Shown piece by piece: positions 35,740 to 47,012 of a stretch of DNA of 64,000 nucleotides. Every line of letters starts with the position of its first letter. Position 1 is the first letter of the stretch. A program made the position numbers and the translations under genes. The notes beneath the pieces were generated by a model that did no database searches, was not told the DNA's origin, and saw only the letters and a list, made by a program, of their open reading frames with translations. The DNA lies in NCBI GenBank assembly GCA_032690845.1, contig CM064430.1, forward strand, positions 3,086,949 through 3,150,948. Reading direction: 5' to 3'. This stretch comes from Eleusine coracana subsp. coracana. Taxonomy: Eukaryota > Streptophyta > Magnoliopsida > Poales > Poaceae.

Positions 35740-37806
35740 TTAGACGGCTTTAGCGATTGGAGTACTACCACTGGCTTTGAGGAGACCACTTTTGAGGAAT
35801 TCGATTACGAACGCGACGACTGTGATAAGCTCGCCACCATTGCTGAGCTGTTTGGCATGAGAATATCCACTACATCGGCTGCCCACATAGCATAGCATTT
35901 CCACCCAGACCTTTCCGATCAGCTCCAACATGTCAGCAGACGGCAACAAGTCCTGTCCGCAAAGCTCGTCGATGAGCTTTGCGGCAAGCACAGATCCTCT
36001 TCGCAGTGCAGTATCCCACTTTTTGTGCGGTATTTCACGATTGTTCTTAATCAAGTTTCCGTAGTGCAGTAGTAAATATGCCATATCCTCGACTGAGGTA
36101 TACTTCTCCAAGTAAGTCAGATGGTTGCACATCTTGACGTAGGCATAGTGGCTGGACGATGAGGGAGGCAACATGTAGGGACGCGCGGTAAGGATGAAAA
36201 ACATGTAATTGGAGAGGGCCTCCACGGCCTTTGCAAGATCATCCAGCTCGGACCTCCTGCGGGAGGCCACCACTAGCACTTTGTACCACCGTAGGTAGAT
36301 GTCGGTAGCCATGTGCCACACGAGGATGGTCTCCTCCAAGCTCAGCTCGTCCGGGTCGACGCTCCACTGGAGGCGGTCGTAGAGCTGCTGGCTCTTCCTC
36401 TTGAGCACCGCCCGACCCCGTGAATTGAGGATGTGATCAGGGCTCGTTTCGTCGATGTCGTCGCTGCAGCTCTCTAGAACTTGCTTCAGAATCATCTGCT
36501 TGACGAATGGCGATACGGGGATGGACCACGAGCAAGCTAGCGTGTTCCACATGTTCTCGACTCCCAGCCATCTCGCAATCTTGCTGCTCCGGCTGACTTT
36601 GTTCCGAAAGGACACCTGAAGGAAATTGTGTTGCCCCATGGAACGGGACCAGTTGTGCATTATTCTTCGATCTGCTGCACCAAACAACCGGCGGAGAGAC
36701 ACAAGTACCCGTACAAGCAGACCCCTTTCTTGTTGTACTACTCCCCTCTCGTATCGGTGCCAATTGAAACTGGACAAAAAGCACCTCAGCAGAGACACAA
36801 CCTCTAGGACACCAGCTCCGACTGACAGCACGCAAGTGATAGCTACATCAACTCTCTTGTAACAACCGTCATTACTATTATTATGACGATGATCAACACC
36901 CAATAGTAGAAGCAGCAGCAACAATAATGCTATTGCGGTGGCCAGTGACGAGACTAAACGGATGACACCACACTGCGACTCAGCTTTTGTGTAGAACACG
37001 TCGTGCATCAGGGAGACCTGCACCTCGGCCACCTTGTACGCCTCCTCGCCATCGAGATGAAGTATTCTGAGTTTCTGCCCCCTGTCATCCACAAGTTTAA
37101 TGAATCTGAATCTGTAAGGCACCGGCCAGCCCTTTAAAAGCTCCTTGGGAATATCCAACATTTCATGACCTAGGAATATGATATCTTCAGCTTTCCAGCG
37201 GCTTGCTCTACTAGTTTTAGGTTGAATGTAGCATATTCGATCCCCCGATCTTCTAGCAAAGTTTCTGTAATAAGTATTATCTGATGCGGTACTACTACTC
37301 GCGCATCGAAGTGCCCACACCCTCTCCCCAGACTTGACAATACCAACAAGAAACATGAGGATGGTGGCCAGCTGGAGCAGCAAGGAATGATGGCTGCGGC
37401 TGAAGATAGAAGACGCATAGAGGACGTAAGCGGCTGCAGCCACCTGCACGGCGAGGGTTTGCAGGTGGCGCAACCACAACTTGTTGTCCTCCATGGCGTA
37501 GGCGGTGATGTTGTCCTGCCCGCCGAGGTGCATCAGCAGGAACGGGGCCCAGAACGCCACCAGGTCGTGCTCCGGCGATCTGATGCCGCCGGTCACAGAC
37601 ATGTGGCCGAGCACGTATATGGCTATGGATTCGGCCAGCTGGTACGCTGACCAGACGAAGAATCTTAGAACACCGGAGTCCACGCGACGGCGGAACTCTG
37701 CGAAGATGAGGAGAATGACCTGGAGTGTGAAGCTGAGTAGTACTAGCACTTGGATGCCATATTCTCTCCATGCATGCACCGCCGCTTGATGCGCTGCTCC
37801 TGCCAT
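35740..37806 (-). CDS. DUF4220/DUF594 membrane protein, gene 1
   Basis: A 688-residue single coding exon with ATG at 37806. From family knowledge these are plant proteins with an N-terminal DUF4220 and a C-terminal DUF594 domain, expanded in grasses, of unknown biochemical function. Visible features: hydrophobic segments at about residues 17-36, 46-66, 115-133, 141-158, 284-303 (LLLLLLLLG) and 319-342, indicating a multi-pass membrane protein; the conserved HLGGQDNITAYAMEDNKLWL at about 93-112; FLGHEMLDIPKELLKG at about 211-226; and the DUF594 block near residues 605-680 (GSVLAAKLIDEL, LIGKVWVEMLCYVGSRC, KQLSNGGELITVV). Length is normal for the family and the frame is intact. The 5' UTR appears spliced (37825/38322). 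It is a close paralogue of gene 2 (49085-47013). Confidence 0.9.
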   Translation of the reverse strand: MAGAAHQAAVHAWREYGIQVLVLLSFTLQVILLIFAEFRRRVDSGVLRFFVWSAYQLAESIAIYVLGHMSVTGGIRSPEHDLVAFWAPFLLMHLGGQDNITAYAMEDNKLWLRHLQTLAVQVAAAAYVLYASSIFSRSHHSLLLQLATILMFLVGIVKSGERVWALRCASSSTASDNTYYRNFARRSGDRICYIQPKTSRASRWKAEDIIFLGHEMLDIPKELLKGWPVPYRFRFIKLVDDRGQKLRILHLDGEEAYKVAEVQVSLMHDVFYTKAESQCGVIRLVSSLATAIALLLLLLLLLGVDHRHNNSNDGCYKRVDVAITCVLSVGAGVLEVVSLLRCFLSSFNWHRYERGVVQQERGLLVRVLVSLRRLFGAADRRIMHNWSRSMGQHNFLQVSFRNKVSRSSKIARWLGVENMWNTLACSWSIPVSPFVKQMILKQVLESCSDDIDETSPDHILNSRGRAVLKRKSQQLYDRLQWSVDPDELSLEETILVWHMATDIYLRWYKVLVVASRRRSELDDLAKAVEALSNYMFFILTARPYMLPPSSSSHYAYVKMCNHLTYLEKYTSVEDMAYLLLHYGNLIKNNREIPHKKWDTALRRGSVLAAKLIDELCGQDLLPSADMLELIGKVWVEMLCYVGSRCSGYSHAKQLSNGGELITVVAFVIEFLKSGLLKASGSTPIAKAV

Positions 37807-37825
37807 CGTGCAAGTTCTCTTCTAC

Positions 37826-38322
37826 CTGAAATTATGAATCAATCAACTGGATTATAATAAGTTGGAGGGAAGCGTGAGCCTTTTTGTTGCAGCTTACAGG
37901 TTATTGGGGCCGTATTATTAACTTCGGAATAGGCAAGAGGCAATATAATACACTGGAATTACTATAGTTACTATCCACCAGCTTTTGGACTATATCATAT
38001 ATAATCTGGACGTCGCGCGCGCTTATATAATCTGGCCCAGCTTTAGGTTTGTTTGTAAACTGCAACGAGCAGTGCCTAAACCGACTTATCTCTGGGGGCA
38101 TGCATATAACATCGTACTCTTGAACTTGCAGATGGTGTAGCTCCGTAGCTGCCTAGTAGGGCTGGACATCCAAATTCCAAAGTACCAGCCACCCGACCAG
38201 ATAGTGATTCCGAAGAATTTCATGTACTATATGTATCCAGTAGGTTGCCTGCAAACTGAAAGGTGTAAAAGTTGCTACCTGATCGCGAGCGCTAGCTGAA
38301 GATATAAATAAAAGGAACTTAC
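37826..38322 (-). other. 5' UTR intron of DUF594 gene 1
   Basis: On the minus strand the donor GTAAGTTCC follows CCAACAAT (exon end 38323) and the acceptor AATTTCAG precedes GTAGAAGAGAAC, 19 bp before the ATG. Gene 2 has the same donor and acceptor contexts, which supports the call. Confidence 0.7.
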
Positions 38323-38740
38323 ATTGTTGGATAAGTATATTGAAGAACCACATAGAAGTGATGGATAATCCACCAACGAACTTTGACCAGCTCAAGGACA
38401 AAAGGAATCTTCGCTTTCAATATAAACGGGGAGAGGCCTTTTGTCTAAAAAAAAAGACAAGGAATCTGGGTATTTGGACGGAGAGAGTTATGATGTATGT
38501 GTGATTCGGGTATTAGCTGATATATATGTTGGAGCGGTGAATACAATGACATTCGCAGACAAGAAACATATCTATATAAGAAATGACGAAGAGTATTTTT
38601 TTTTTGTCTTGTCTACGCCATCTGCTAAACGGAACCTTTTCCTTTCTTTTCTTTTTCTCGACAGAATCAGTGTTTGCCAATCGTTGGGCTAACCAAACAG
38701 TTCCTCGTGAGACAAACCTTGGTATTCATGTTAAGGTATC
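38323..38740 (-). promoter_or_regulatory. Core promoter and 5' UTR exon of DUF594 gene 1
   Basis: The region is collinear with 50127-50500 upstream of gene 2 and with 50990-51287. A TATA-like CTTATATAGATATG lies at about 38580-38567 on the minus strand, about 245 bp above the UTR splice donor. Conserved blocks on the plus strand include GGACGGAGAGAGTTATGA, TAAGAAATGAC, CGACAGAATC and TCATGTTAAGGTAT. A 45-bp stretch including TTTGTCTAAAAAAAAAGACA is peculiar to this copy. Confidence 0.65.
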
Positions 38741-38759
38741 GAGATTATTTTTAACTAGC

Positions 38760-40100
38760 AAGGCGGCCCTGCGTTAACAATGCAGCTGCTAGCCTCAACA
38801 CAATACTGTTCAGTTTGTATTTTTGCATAACAGGGCACGCCAGGAATATTATTACTTGACGCAACGAAATTACAGCATCCAACCAGTTTAATGGGTTTCT
38901 CCCAGTTCTAGTACGAATGAAACTACTGATAATGATCAACTGACAAACAGAAAGAACAGCCTATTACATCCCCCATGGGGTATGGCCGCTAGACTTGCAT
39001 AAAACTCTCTACTGTTGTAGACCTGTTCAACAAGGCCAACGCCCACCCGTCCTATTGTTGCGAGCCCTCCTGTGGTGGATCAGTGTTGGCAGCATTCTGT
39101 TGGAGTAGTGTCGCTCTTGCTTCAAGGCGCAGTCTTCTCAACCTCCTTTTGTAACCCTGCCCAGTAGTGTAGGAATGCACAAGCATAGCAAATTATTTTA
39201 GTTGGTGATCTCACCAATTTCTTTTCGAAACATGTTTTATTACATAGTTTCTAGATGGCCCAAAAAATAGCTGTCAGGCCCACAATGTAAAATTTCTCAC
39301 CATTTGGCAAGAATTGTTGGACCCACATCATATATTGATCAATTGATTCTGGACTGCAAGGCACCCCAATAGACATAGCTATTATGTTTTAGACATACTC
39401 CCTCCATCCCAAAATAATTAATGATTTAGTACCTGACATGATAATTAAGGAGAAGTATAAAAGGTGAATGCACATAAAACGAGGAGAGAGATAGATATAA
39501 TGTATTGGAAAGAGAGAAAGTTGTATCGAAAAGTGATAATAGCAATTATTTTTGGACAATGGAGTTGGTAAAGTGTAAAATATTTTGGTACGGAGCAAGT
39601 ACTTGGCAATATTACAGTGAAAAAATAGGTGGGCTATTGTTTCATCAGTATTAACAAAAGGCACACTTCTTGTTACCTTGCCAATTTCTTTTCACCAGAT
39701 TGTCCCTGGTAAGAATAGCATCCTGTTGGACAAGACAAAGAAAATTTTTGATTTTCAACAGGATTTTAGCTCCATATAGCTATATTAGGGCTATTGGCCT
39801 CTGTATTGAACATGTGATTTTACAATGATTTGATAGAATAACACCCAGAGCGTTCCCATGTCCATTTTGGTTTATCCTTTCCATTAAAGGCACACTTCTT
39901 TTTGATCTTCTGAAGGTCATGTGCCAGTTTCTTTGAGCTAGACCGGCCACAAGAATCTTTTGTTCATTACATACATCATATAGTTCATCTTGTATTTGTT
40001 GCATAGCATAGATTTTCTAAATATTTTTGTAGAAAGGGGAATGTATGTTTTTGGTTTTTGTATGGCCAGTTTGTTCAATTCTTTTTTAAAAGCAGTTTGC
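38760..40100. other. Intergenic, no supported gene
   Basis: Apart from the MITE listed at 39396-39601, only AT-rich sequence with unsupported short frames. Confidence 0.45.
39396..39601. mobile_element. Stowaway-like MITE
   Basis: Begins TACTCCCTCCATCCCAAAAT and ends ATTTTGGTACGGAGCAAGTA, inverted repeats bounded by TA, the standard Stowaway structure. About 206 bp, AT-rich. Confidence 0.8.
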
Positions 40101-40102
40101 TT

Positions 40103-43100
40103 CACTATGTAAAAAGACACATAAATATGACACTTTCTTTAGTGACGTGGTTCTGAAAGGTGTCACCATTGTTGTAGCAGTGACGCATTTTAATAGGTGT
40201 TGATGTTGTTAGTGTGCCATTTTATGCGTCAAAAGCATCTTGTTTATACCATAATAAATATCATCATTATAGGCTATTAAACCCCTGAAAATGGTAGAAT
40301 ATTCGTATAATTGTTGTTTTGGAGATTTATTGCAAAACAGGTGAAAAGATGACATTTTGGAACGTTTTCAGTGGACTTGGATCATGAAGAAGTGAACAGT
40401 AACAGAGATGGCCTAGGTGTCAACCGGCATGTGTCTGTGCAAATCGACATATGGTGATCCGGGCTGATCAAAACTGACCCACTCCTCGGGACCTTCTAGA
40501 AGGAAGATATTCACATAAATATTGGAGATATGCTTCTTGAAAAAAATAAAAGGAAGCTTTAAGATCTCAAACGTGTAATACAAGACTTTACTTCAAAAAA
40601 CTTGATGAGAGGACCCACATGGAAGTTATAGGCTGACTCAGAAGAGATCAGACTAAACACTGAGTGTGCCGATCGGCACATCCACCGTGCTGGTTAGAAT
40701 GTGGCCCTTTTTCCAAGAAACCAATTATATTTTGAGTTATACTATATAAATACTTGTAAACCCTAAGTCCAACAGGGGCGCTGCCGAGGGACAACAGTTC
40801 TCGTGAGTTTAGAGCCACCGAGGCTTGCCTCGTTCTTTACATCTCTAGTTGCTAGGATTAGCTTGGCTAACCTAGCGAAGTTGATGATCGCAAGGTCGTA
40901 GACTTTAAGTTTCAAGAACCACTGGTGTTTGAGGTGTTTCATCAAGTGAGGCCTACTAGATGGTGATGAATCTTGTACTATGTATCATATTAAAGTAATT
41001 TTAATATGTTGAAGAATGGTTTTGGTTACTTGATCACCTGGATTTGCTGATCTTACATGTGCTTATTTCATACTTAGTACACAAGCTAAGTATTTAGATG
41101 CTATTTTGATCGTGGTGATTAGGGTAGTTGAAGGTGCATCTAGACCCCTAATTTTATTTTGGTGATTGGCGCTAATACAATTAAGAATAGACTAATATTT
41201 CATGAGCATGTGTGTAGAAGATGGTTCAATTATTGATGACAAAATGCATAGAAGCTCAAATACTCAAAGAAAAGGAGAAAACAAAGTGGCCAAGAAATTT
41301 TAAGATGATACTAAAAAAATTTGCTCAAATATGAAGCTCATGGAGTTTTTACTTTATTTTTTAGTATAGGAAAAACCGTACTATTAAGAGGGACACAAGA
41401 AGTGTGAAGCAATGATGAACTAAGAGCAAAATCCAAAATTCCACAGCCAAAACATTTTTCCAGGGCAAAATCATCGGACTTGTCCGACCCATCGGACAAG
41501 TCCATCGGACTCCAGAACCTTTGCCACTCTGGGTCATCGGACTTGTCCGACAGTCATCGAACATGTCCGATGACCAGCAAGTCTGACCCATCGGAGTTCA
41601 CTGTTGGACTCCAGTACCTGTGTCAAACCCTAGCTATCGGACATGTCCGATGACCATCGGACTTGTCCGATGGTCAACTTGTCCGAGGCATCAGGCAAGT
41701 CCCTCGGACTCTAGAACCGACGCCAACTTGTTCCATCGGACATGTCCGATGACCATCGGACTTGTCCGATGGAGATCTGAGAAATACCCATCCAAACGGC
41801 TCCTTCTTTTCTTGAGCTATAAATAGACTCCCACTTCGTCCCTTGTCTGGGGGGTCACTCATTCCACTCAAAAACACTCTCCAGCTCACTTTGCTCTCCA
41901 AATCTCTCCTCCCTTACTTCCAATCTTGATTTGTGAAGGAATTGAGAGAAGATTCAAGAGCTACATCGACTTCAAGCTTCCATTCTCTCAAGCTCTTGGT
42001 TCATCCTCACCGCCGACCACGTTTGTGTTTGTTACTCTAGAGGATTCATCCCCTAGACGGTTAGAGGTACCCGTAGAGCTCCCAACTTGTGTGGTGACGC
42101 CTCAGAAAGTTTGTATTGATCCCTCTTTCGTGGAGTTTGCTAGTGGAAAGACAAGTTTGATCTTTGTGGTCACTTGGAGAGGTTAGGGTTGAAAGAAACC
42201 CGGTCCTTTGTGGATCCCTCAACGGAGACGTAGGCTTCTTTATGGAGCTGAACTTCGATGAACAAATCTTGTGTCTCTCCTTGTCTTCTTTTGCATACTT
42301 GTTATTTACTTGCTCTTGCTTATATCTCGCTAGCTAGGGTTTGCCTCGTTTCTCTCAAATTAACTTGTGTAGGTTGCTTGTTAGTTATTCCTCTTATTTC
42401 TACAACTTCCTCTAGCTTATAATTACTAGATCCTAGCTTGCCTTGCACTAATATAAAGTTTTAATCGGCCGATCTACTTTTCTAACTCGTGCCATTGAAC
42501 AAGTCCATCAGAATTTCCTCACTATCGTCGGACAAGTCCGACACTGCGCATTTGACTTTTATTATTAAGTGATTTTCAGGGACAATTGCCTATTCAACCC
42601 CCCCCCCCCCCCCTCTAGGCACTTTCAGTAGTATCCTGGATTTTGTATGAACCAGATTTGCATACGTATCTCTCCTTATGCATGATAGAAGATATGTGTA
42701 GAGTAGAGGGTGGTAGACCGATTAAGGCGATTGGTCATGACAGGGCTCATCGGCTTCGTGGTTACAATCTTAGCTAGTAGATATCTGGTTAAACTCACTT
42801 AACAACTTTCTTTAAGCCACTCCGTAAATTAAAACAACCTCCACATAAAAAGCCTTGTGCCGATTGGCACATACTCAACCTATCGATAAAATAGTCTCAT
42901 CTTCATAAGCTTAATTAGATATTTTATTAATGACTTTATTTGATTCGCACTAGTCTATGTGAATTTGATTAAACCTTAAAATACTCTAAGAAAAATTATG
43001 ATATAATTTTATACCGTCCTCTTATGGTATATAATTGGATGCGACTACAACCAACAATAGGACGCGTCACCTATATCACTAGCTTCTTAAAATGCGGCAC

Positions 43101-43206
43101 TAATATCAGTATATTGGTGACGTGTTTGAATAAGACATGTCATCAAGATGGGACCTCTATTATAGATGATGTTGATCTATAAAACGTGTCACTTATTTGT
43201 TGAAGC
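40103..43206. mobile_element. Possible degraded CACTA element, hosting nested LTR sequence
   Basis: The left edge reads CACTATGTAAAAAGACAC then AATATGACAC; the right edge reads GTGTCACTTATTTGTTGAAG. GTGACGC/GTGTCAC motifs are concentrated inside both edges (40140-40210 and 43060-43200) in opposite orientation, as in CACTA subterminal regions. The right terminus has lost TAGTG, so the class is uncertain. Inside are older LTR-like sequence (TATA-like ACTATATAAATAC at about 40740) and a solo LTR. Confidence 0.4.
41129..42627 (+). mobile_element. Solo LTR of a retrotransposon, 5-bp TSD
   Basis: Starts TGAAGGTGCATCTAG and ends CTAGGCACTTTCA, forming the short TG...CA inverted repeat of an LTR, flanked by GTAGT on both sides (41124-41128 and 42628-42632). 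No internal gag/pol or second LTR is attached, so it is a solo LTR left by unequal recombination. A TATA box TATAAATAG lies at 41818-41826. The U3 part (about 41470-41780) is packed with CGGAC(A/T)TGTCCG palindromes. A 16-base poly-C run precedes the 3' end. The 86-codon frame at 41926-42186 is part of the LTR, not a gene. Confidence 0.9.
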
Positions 43207-43746
43207 ACGGACCTAAAATATTTTTTTATCAAACCCACTTGAGTTATAGTCCGTATGATCTTCCCTTTTCTCACTACCTTGCTTGCACTCCTCACCGTGC
43301 TCTCTCTCTCTCTCTTCTGGTGTGGTCACGAATGGATCTACCCAGGGGCAACTCCAGGCCTGCCATCCAAATGAGGACGACATCCTCCCCTTCCCGTGCG
43401 GCAGCAACGCTCCCCCCTGCCCCCGTTCTCTCTCTCTCTCTCATCAGATTCACAGCCTCCACCTACGTCGTTCGTGGAAACAGTTTCTTATATTAGTATA
43501 TTATTAAAATGTTTCATTTAAATAATCAATAAAAGTCGATAAATATGTCGAGATGAAACTCAAACATTCTTAGAGGAGTTTCATTCCAGTTTTAAAGTTT
43601 TGATAATCGTGTACATGGATATTCATTCTTACGAAACCCATTTCTTCTTTGTCCTTATAAATTTCATGTCATATCACTAGTTTTACTTATTATGTATACC
43701 ATATTATTTAATGAGAGTAAAACTCAAATAAAACTACCACTAGATT
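43207..43746. other. Intergenic, no supported gene
   Basis: CT-repeat runs near 43300-43315 and 43425-43442; otherwise no structure recognised. Confidence 0.45.
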
Positions 43747-44480
43747 AACCTTAATAGTCGCAATCCAAACGAGGGTCCATGTACAAATACTCTGCCCTGG
43801 TGACATTACATTGGCCCCCTGGTAAGGTCGTGCGTGTCGTCGCCGTCGCTGACCTCCGCTATTGTCGACGTGCGTTCAGCGCCCTGTTCATGTTCCCCGC
43901 AGCGAGCGCGACCCCCTCCTCCCTAGTGGCGAATCCCCTGTGGCGGCGACGATTGGAGGCAAGAGATGGCGAGCGGCCGTGGAGCCACCTACAGCTCCCC
44001 ACCAGCGACGAGGCCATGCCCGTGGACGGCAGTGACATGGAAAGGATTGCCGCCCATTAGTCTCCGTTCTCACCCCCTTCTTCACCGGATGATGTTGCTC
44101 CCTCGGATCTGCTACTCATCGGCTGCGTTTCAATTTCGAGGTGTTCGTCTGACAGTATTTCATAGCACAAGTGCAAGGCCAGACTTGCACCAACCAGATC
44201 AGATTCTGAATGGGGATGGTTACGTCTCATATGGATGAACAAGAGAAAGGCACAGGTTACTATTGAGACGTTAACCTGACATGTGAATAGAATAGCCGCT
44301 GAGGCTATTACTGCATTGCTCTGTTCTTGCTCAGATTGTGATCACTCACTGGTAGCCTTATCAAGTTATCAGTTATCAGACCTCAGTGTCCGAAGTCCAT
44401 TGCTCAAGATAGGTGTTACCGTGTTGCCGTGTTACCAGTCGTTATACCATCTTCAAATTCCAATAATAATATGAGCGGAT
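43747..44480 (+). repeat. Dispersed repeat C, copy 1
   Basis: Collinear with 59690-60330: TTAATAGTCGCAATCCAAAC (partial palindrome), CAAATACTCT, a GC-rich segment with GAATCCCCTGTG and GGCGAGCGGCCGTGGAGCCAC, CTTCTTCACCGGA, GCGTTTCAATTT, ATTGCTCTGTTC and TCCATTGCTCA. Overlapping short frames on both strands have no domain. Confidence 0.7.
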
Positions 44481-44621
44481 AGAGCTTGCAAACTATCTTT
44501 CATCATGAAAAATGTGAAAAACAATTAAAACTTGTGCCAGGAGAAACAAAAAAGAGAAACTAAAGAAGCACCCAAAAAAGAGTACCAGCCTCAGTACCAT
44601 ATGCATGGTTACAACATAGTG

Positions 44622-44945
44622 GAAACTAAGAAGCACCCAAAATCACAAATCGGAATTTAAATACAAGTGAATAAACATACAAAGCTTCCACGGCGGGGCC
44701 TCAAGGAAAGTTATTTCCACAAGAATATTTGATTACACGTGAACAAACATATAAAGCTTGCACACGTCAAGCCTGGTAATAAAGGCTCACCAGGAATTAG
44801 ATCAAGCCATCTGCTCAGACAGTCGTAGCGACGGAAGTACTAGGACGTAATTTGAGGAGACCTCTTTTGAGGTATTCAATTAGGAAGGCGATGACTGTGA
44901 TCAGTTCACCGCCCTCGCTGAGTTGCTTGACATGGGAATATGCCT
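44622..44945 (-). pseudogene. 3' relic of a third DUF594 gene
   Basis: The last about 43 codons of a DUF594 protein remain: AYSHVKQLSEGGELITVIAF, then LIEYLKRGLLK, stop at 44815. They align with the C-termini of genes 1 and 2 and are followed by the matching 3' UTR (sense strand, with the CACTTGTA(A/T) and TTTGTATGTTTATTCACTTG type elements). Immediately upstream of the Ala-Tyr-Ser codons, similarity stops and is replaced by AGTTACAATGTGTTTAGTAA, repeated twice within 90 bp. All of the N-terminal about 640 codons are missing, so no product is expected. Confidence 0.8.
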
Positions 44946-45017
44946 TACTAAACACATTGTAACTGTGATCAGTTCGCCGCCCGTTTTGAGGAAACCACGG
45001 TAGCAATAGCCTTACTA

Positions 45018-45732
45018 AACACATTGTAACTAGTCAACCTACCTGCACATTTGTGCGGCTAGTTTTCACATTTTGCTGAAAAATTAATAAAGTTTTTTTT
45101 CTTTCAATGTTGTACTACACTTCGTACAAATTAAATATTAAGTTATTTCATTCAAAACTCAATATAAAGGCGAGTGTTTTTCTTTTATTTCAAATATAGA
45201 AAATTATGGTAATATATATTTATATTTGTTATTTTATTTTATAACTTATGCAAGCATTAGGATTCAATACCATTATATCACTATTGGGATCAATTTTAAT
45301 ATTTTCCTACAAAATATAGCAAATCTAAAGAAGCCCGAAGCATATGCTGATTTTGTATGATGTAGTATTGGTTGAACATGTTTAGAAACACTCACATTCC
45401 GATCAATGTAATGACTTCAATTCTGAGCTTGCATTGGAGACAGGCTACCATAGTTTCAACTTTTGACATAGCAAAAGCAACTCTACCTTATCATCATCCT
45501 TGTGTTCTTGATACTACAGAGAGCTTAATAATTTTATCATCACCGAGGTCAACAGCATGTAGAGGACCAAGATCAATTTAGACATTATATACGCCGAGTT
45601 TGGACATCACTAATTATGATTCTTTTAACGGGAGAAAATAGAGATGAATGAGAGAGAGAGAGAGAGAGCTACGGTAGCCTGCTTATGTATTATGATCGGT
45701 TTATATCTTTTTATTATGATATCTTTTTATTT

Positions 45733-45789
<57 letters not shown>

Positions 45790-46935
45790 CTTTAGTTATT
45801 TGTTTTCATAATGGCATGGTGGTTAAATTTAAAATCATAAATAAGATAGGTTTTTTTTGTTTATAATGGCATGGTGGGTAATTTAATAATCATATAGATA
45901 TATATGGGTAATTTAGTTGAGTTTTTCATAATGGCATTGGTGCATAATTTTTTCTTTTTATTTTTTTAGTATCTAGTAGTTTGTTGATCTGGTAATTTGA
46001 CCAAGAAAAGGAGCATCCATGTTCGTAATATAAGAAAAGGAGTTACTGCGTTCACTCTCAAGATAAAAAAAATTACCAAATTAATTGAAAAAATAAGAAG
46101 AAAAAATTACCCGCCAATGTCATTACAAAAAACCTCAACTAAATTATCCCTGTATACGATTATAAAATTACCCATCATGCCATTATGAAAAAACCACTAA
46201 AATTACTCCTATTTATGACTATAAATTATCCACAATGCCATTATAAAAATAAACAACTAACATAACTATATGCATGTTTTCTAAATAAAAAAGATATAGA
46301 TCAATCGTAATATGTAAGTAGGCTACCATAGTTCTCTCTCTCTCATTCATCTCTATTTTCTCCGGTTCAAAGAATCATAATTAGTGATGTCCAAACAAAT
46401 TCGAGCTCATCGTCAGTATATAATGTCTAAATTGATCTTGGTCCTTTGCATGAAGTTGACCTCGGTGATGATAAAAATATTGAGCTCTATGTAGTATCAA
46501 GAACACAAGGACAATGACAAGGTGGAATTGTTTTCACTATGTCAAAAAATTGAAACTGTGGTAGCCTGTCTCCAATGCAAGCTCAGGATTGAAGTCATGA
46601 CATTGATGAAAATGTGAGTGTTTCAAAACCTGTTCAACTAATACCAAATCATACAAAATCAGCATATGCTTCATGCTTCTTTACATTTGTCATATTTTAC
46701 AGAAAAAATATTAAAAATGATTCCAATAGCAAGATAGTGGTATTGAATCCTAATGCATGCATAAGTTGTAAAATAAAAATAACAAAGATAAATATATATA
46801 TTAGCATAATCCTTTATTTGAGTTTTTAATAAAATGATTTAATATTTTATTTGTGCAAAGTGTAGTACAACATTGAAAGAAAATTCTTTATTAATTTTTT
46901 TTTTACAAAATATCGATTGACTAGTTACAAGTGAA
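45018..46935. repeat. Large imperfect palindrome (foldback structure), about 1.9 kb
   Basis: The left arm (about 45018-45970) and the right arm (about 46080-46935) are inverted copies through almost their whole length, with a spacer of roughly 100 bp. Matching landmarks (right arm read in reverse complement): GTAACTAGTCAA, CTTTCAATGTTGTACTACAC, CATTAGGATTCAATACCA, AAGCATATGCTGATTTTGTA, GAGCTTGCATTGGAGACAGG, CCTTGTGTTCTTGATACTAC, AGGACCAAGATCAATTTAGA, GGACATCACTAATTATGATT, AATAGAGATGAATGAGAGAG and ATAATGGCAT. Divergence is moderate and the (AT)n run is in the left arm only, so the structure is not recent. No transposase is encoded. It may be a foldback transposon or an inverted duplication; no clean target duplication is visible. 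Confidence 0.85.
45735..45785 (+). repeat. (AT)n microsatellite
   Basis: About 51 bases of alternating AT within the left palindrome arm, absent from the right arm. A (GA)n run lies nearby at 45650-45668. Confidence 0.95.
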
Positions 46936-47012
46936 CAAACAAACAAAACTTACACATGCCAAGTCCGGTAAAAGACTCACAAGGAATTAGCTCAACCCTG
47001 CTGTTTGACTGC

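Noticed and set aside
36437..36835. 132-codon minus-strand frame in another phase of DUF594 gene 1 (also 47683-48117 in gene 2)
   Set aside because: Parallel shadow frames of the conserved coding sequence; their similarity between the two genes follows from nucleotide homology.
41926..42186. 86-codon plus-strand frame
   Set aside because: It falls in the R/U5 part of a solo LTR with defined TG...CA ends and TSD.
45018..46935. Palindrome considered as a CRISPR-like or regularly spaced array
   Set aside because: There is one inverted pair, not regularly spaced direct repeats, and the genome is plant nuclear.
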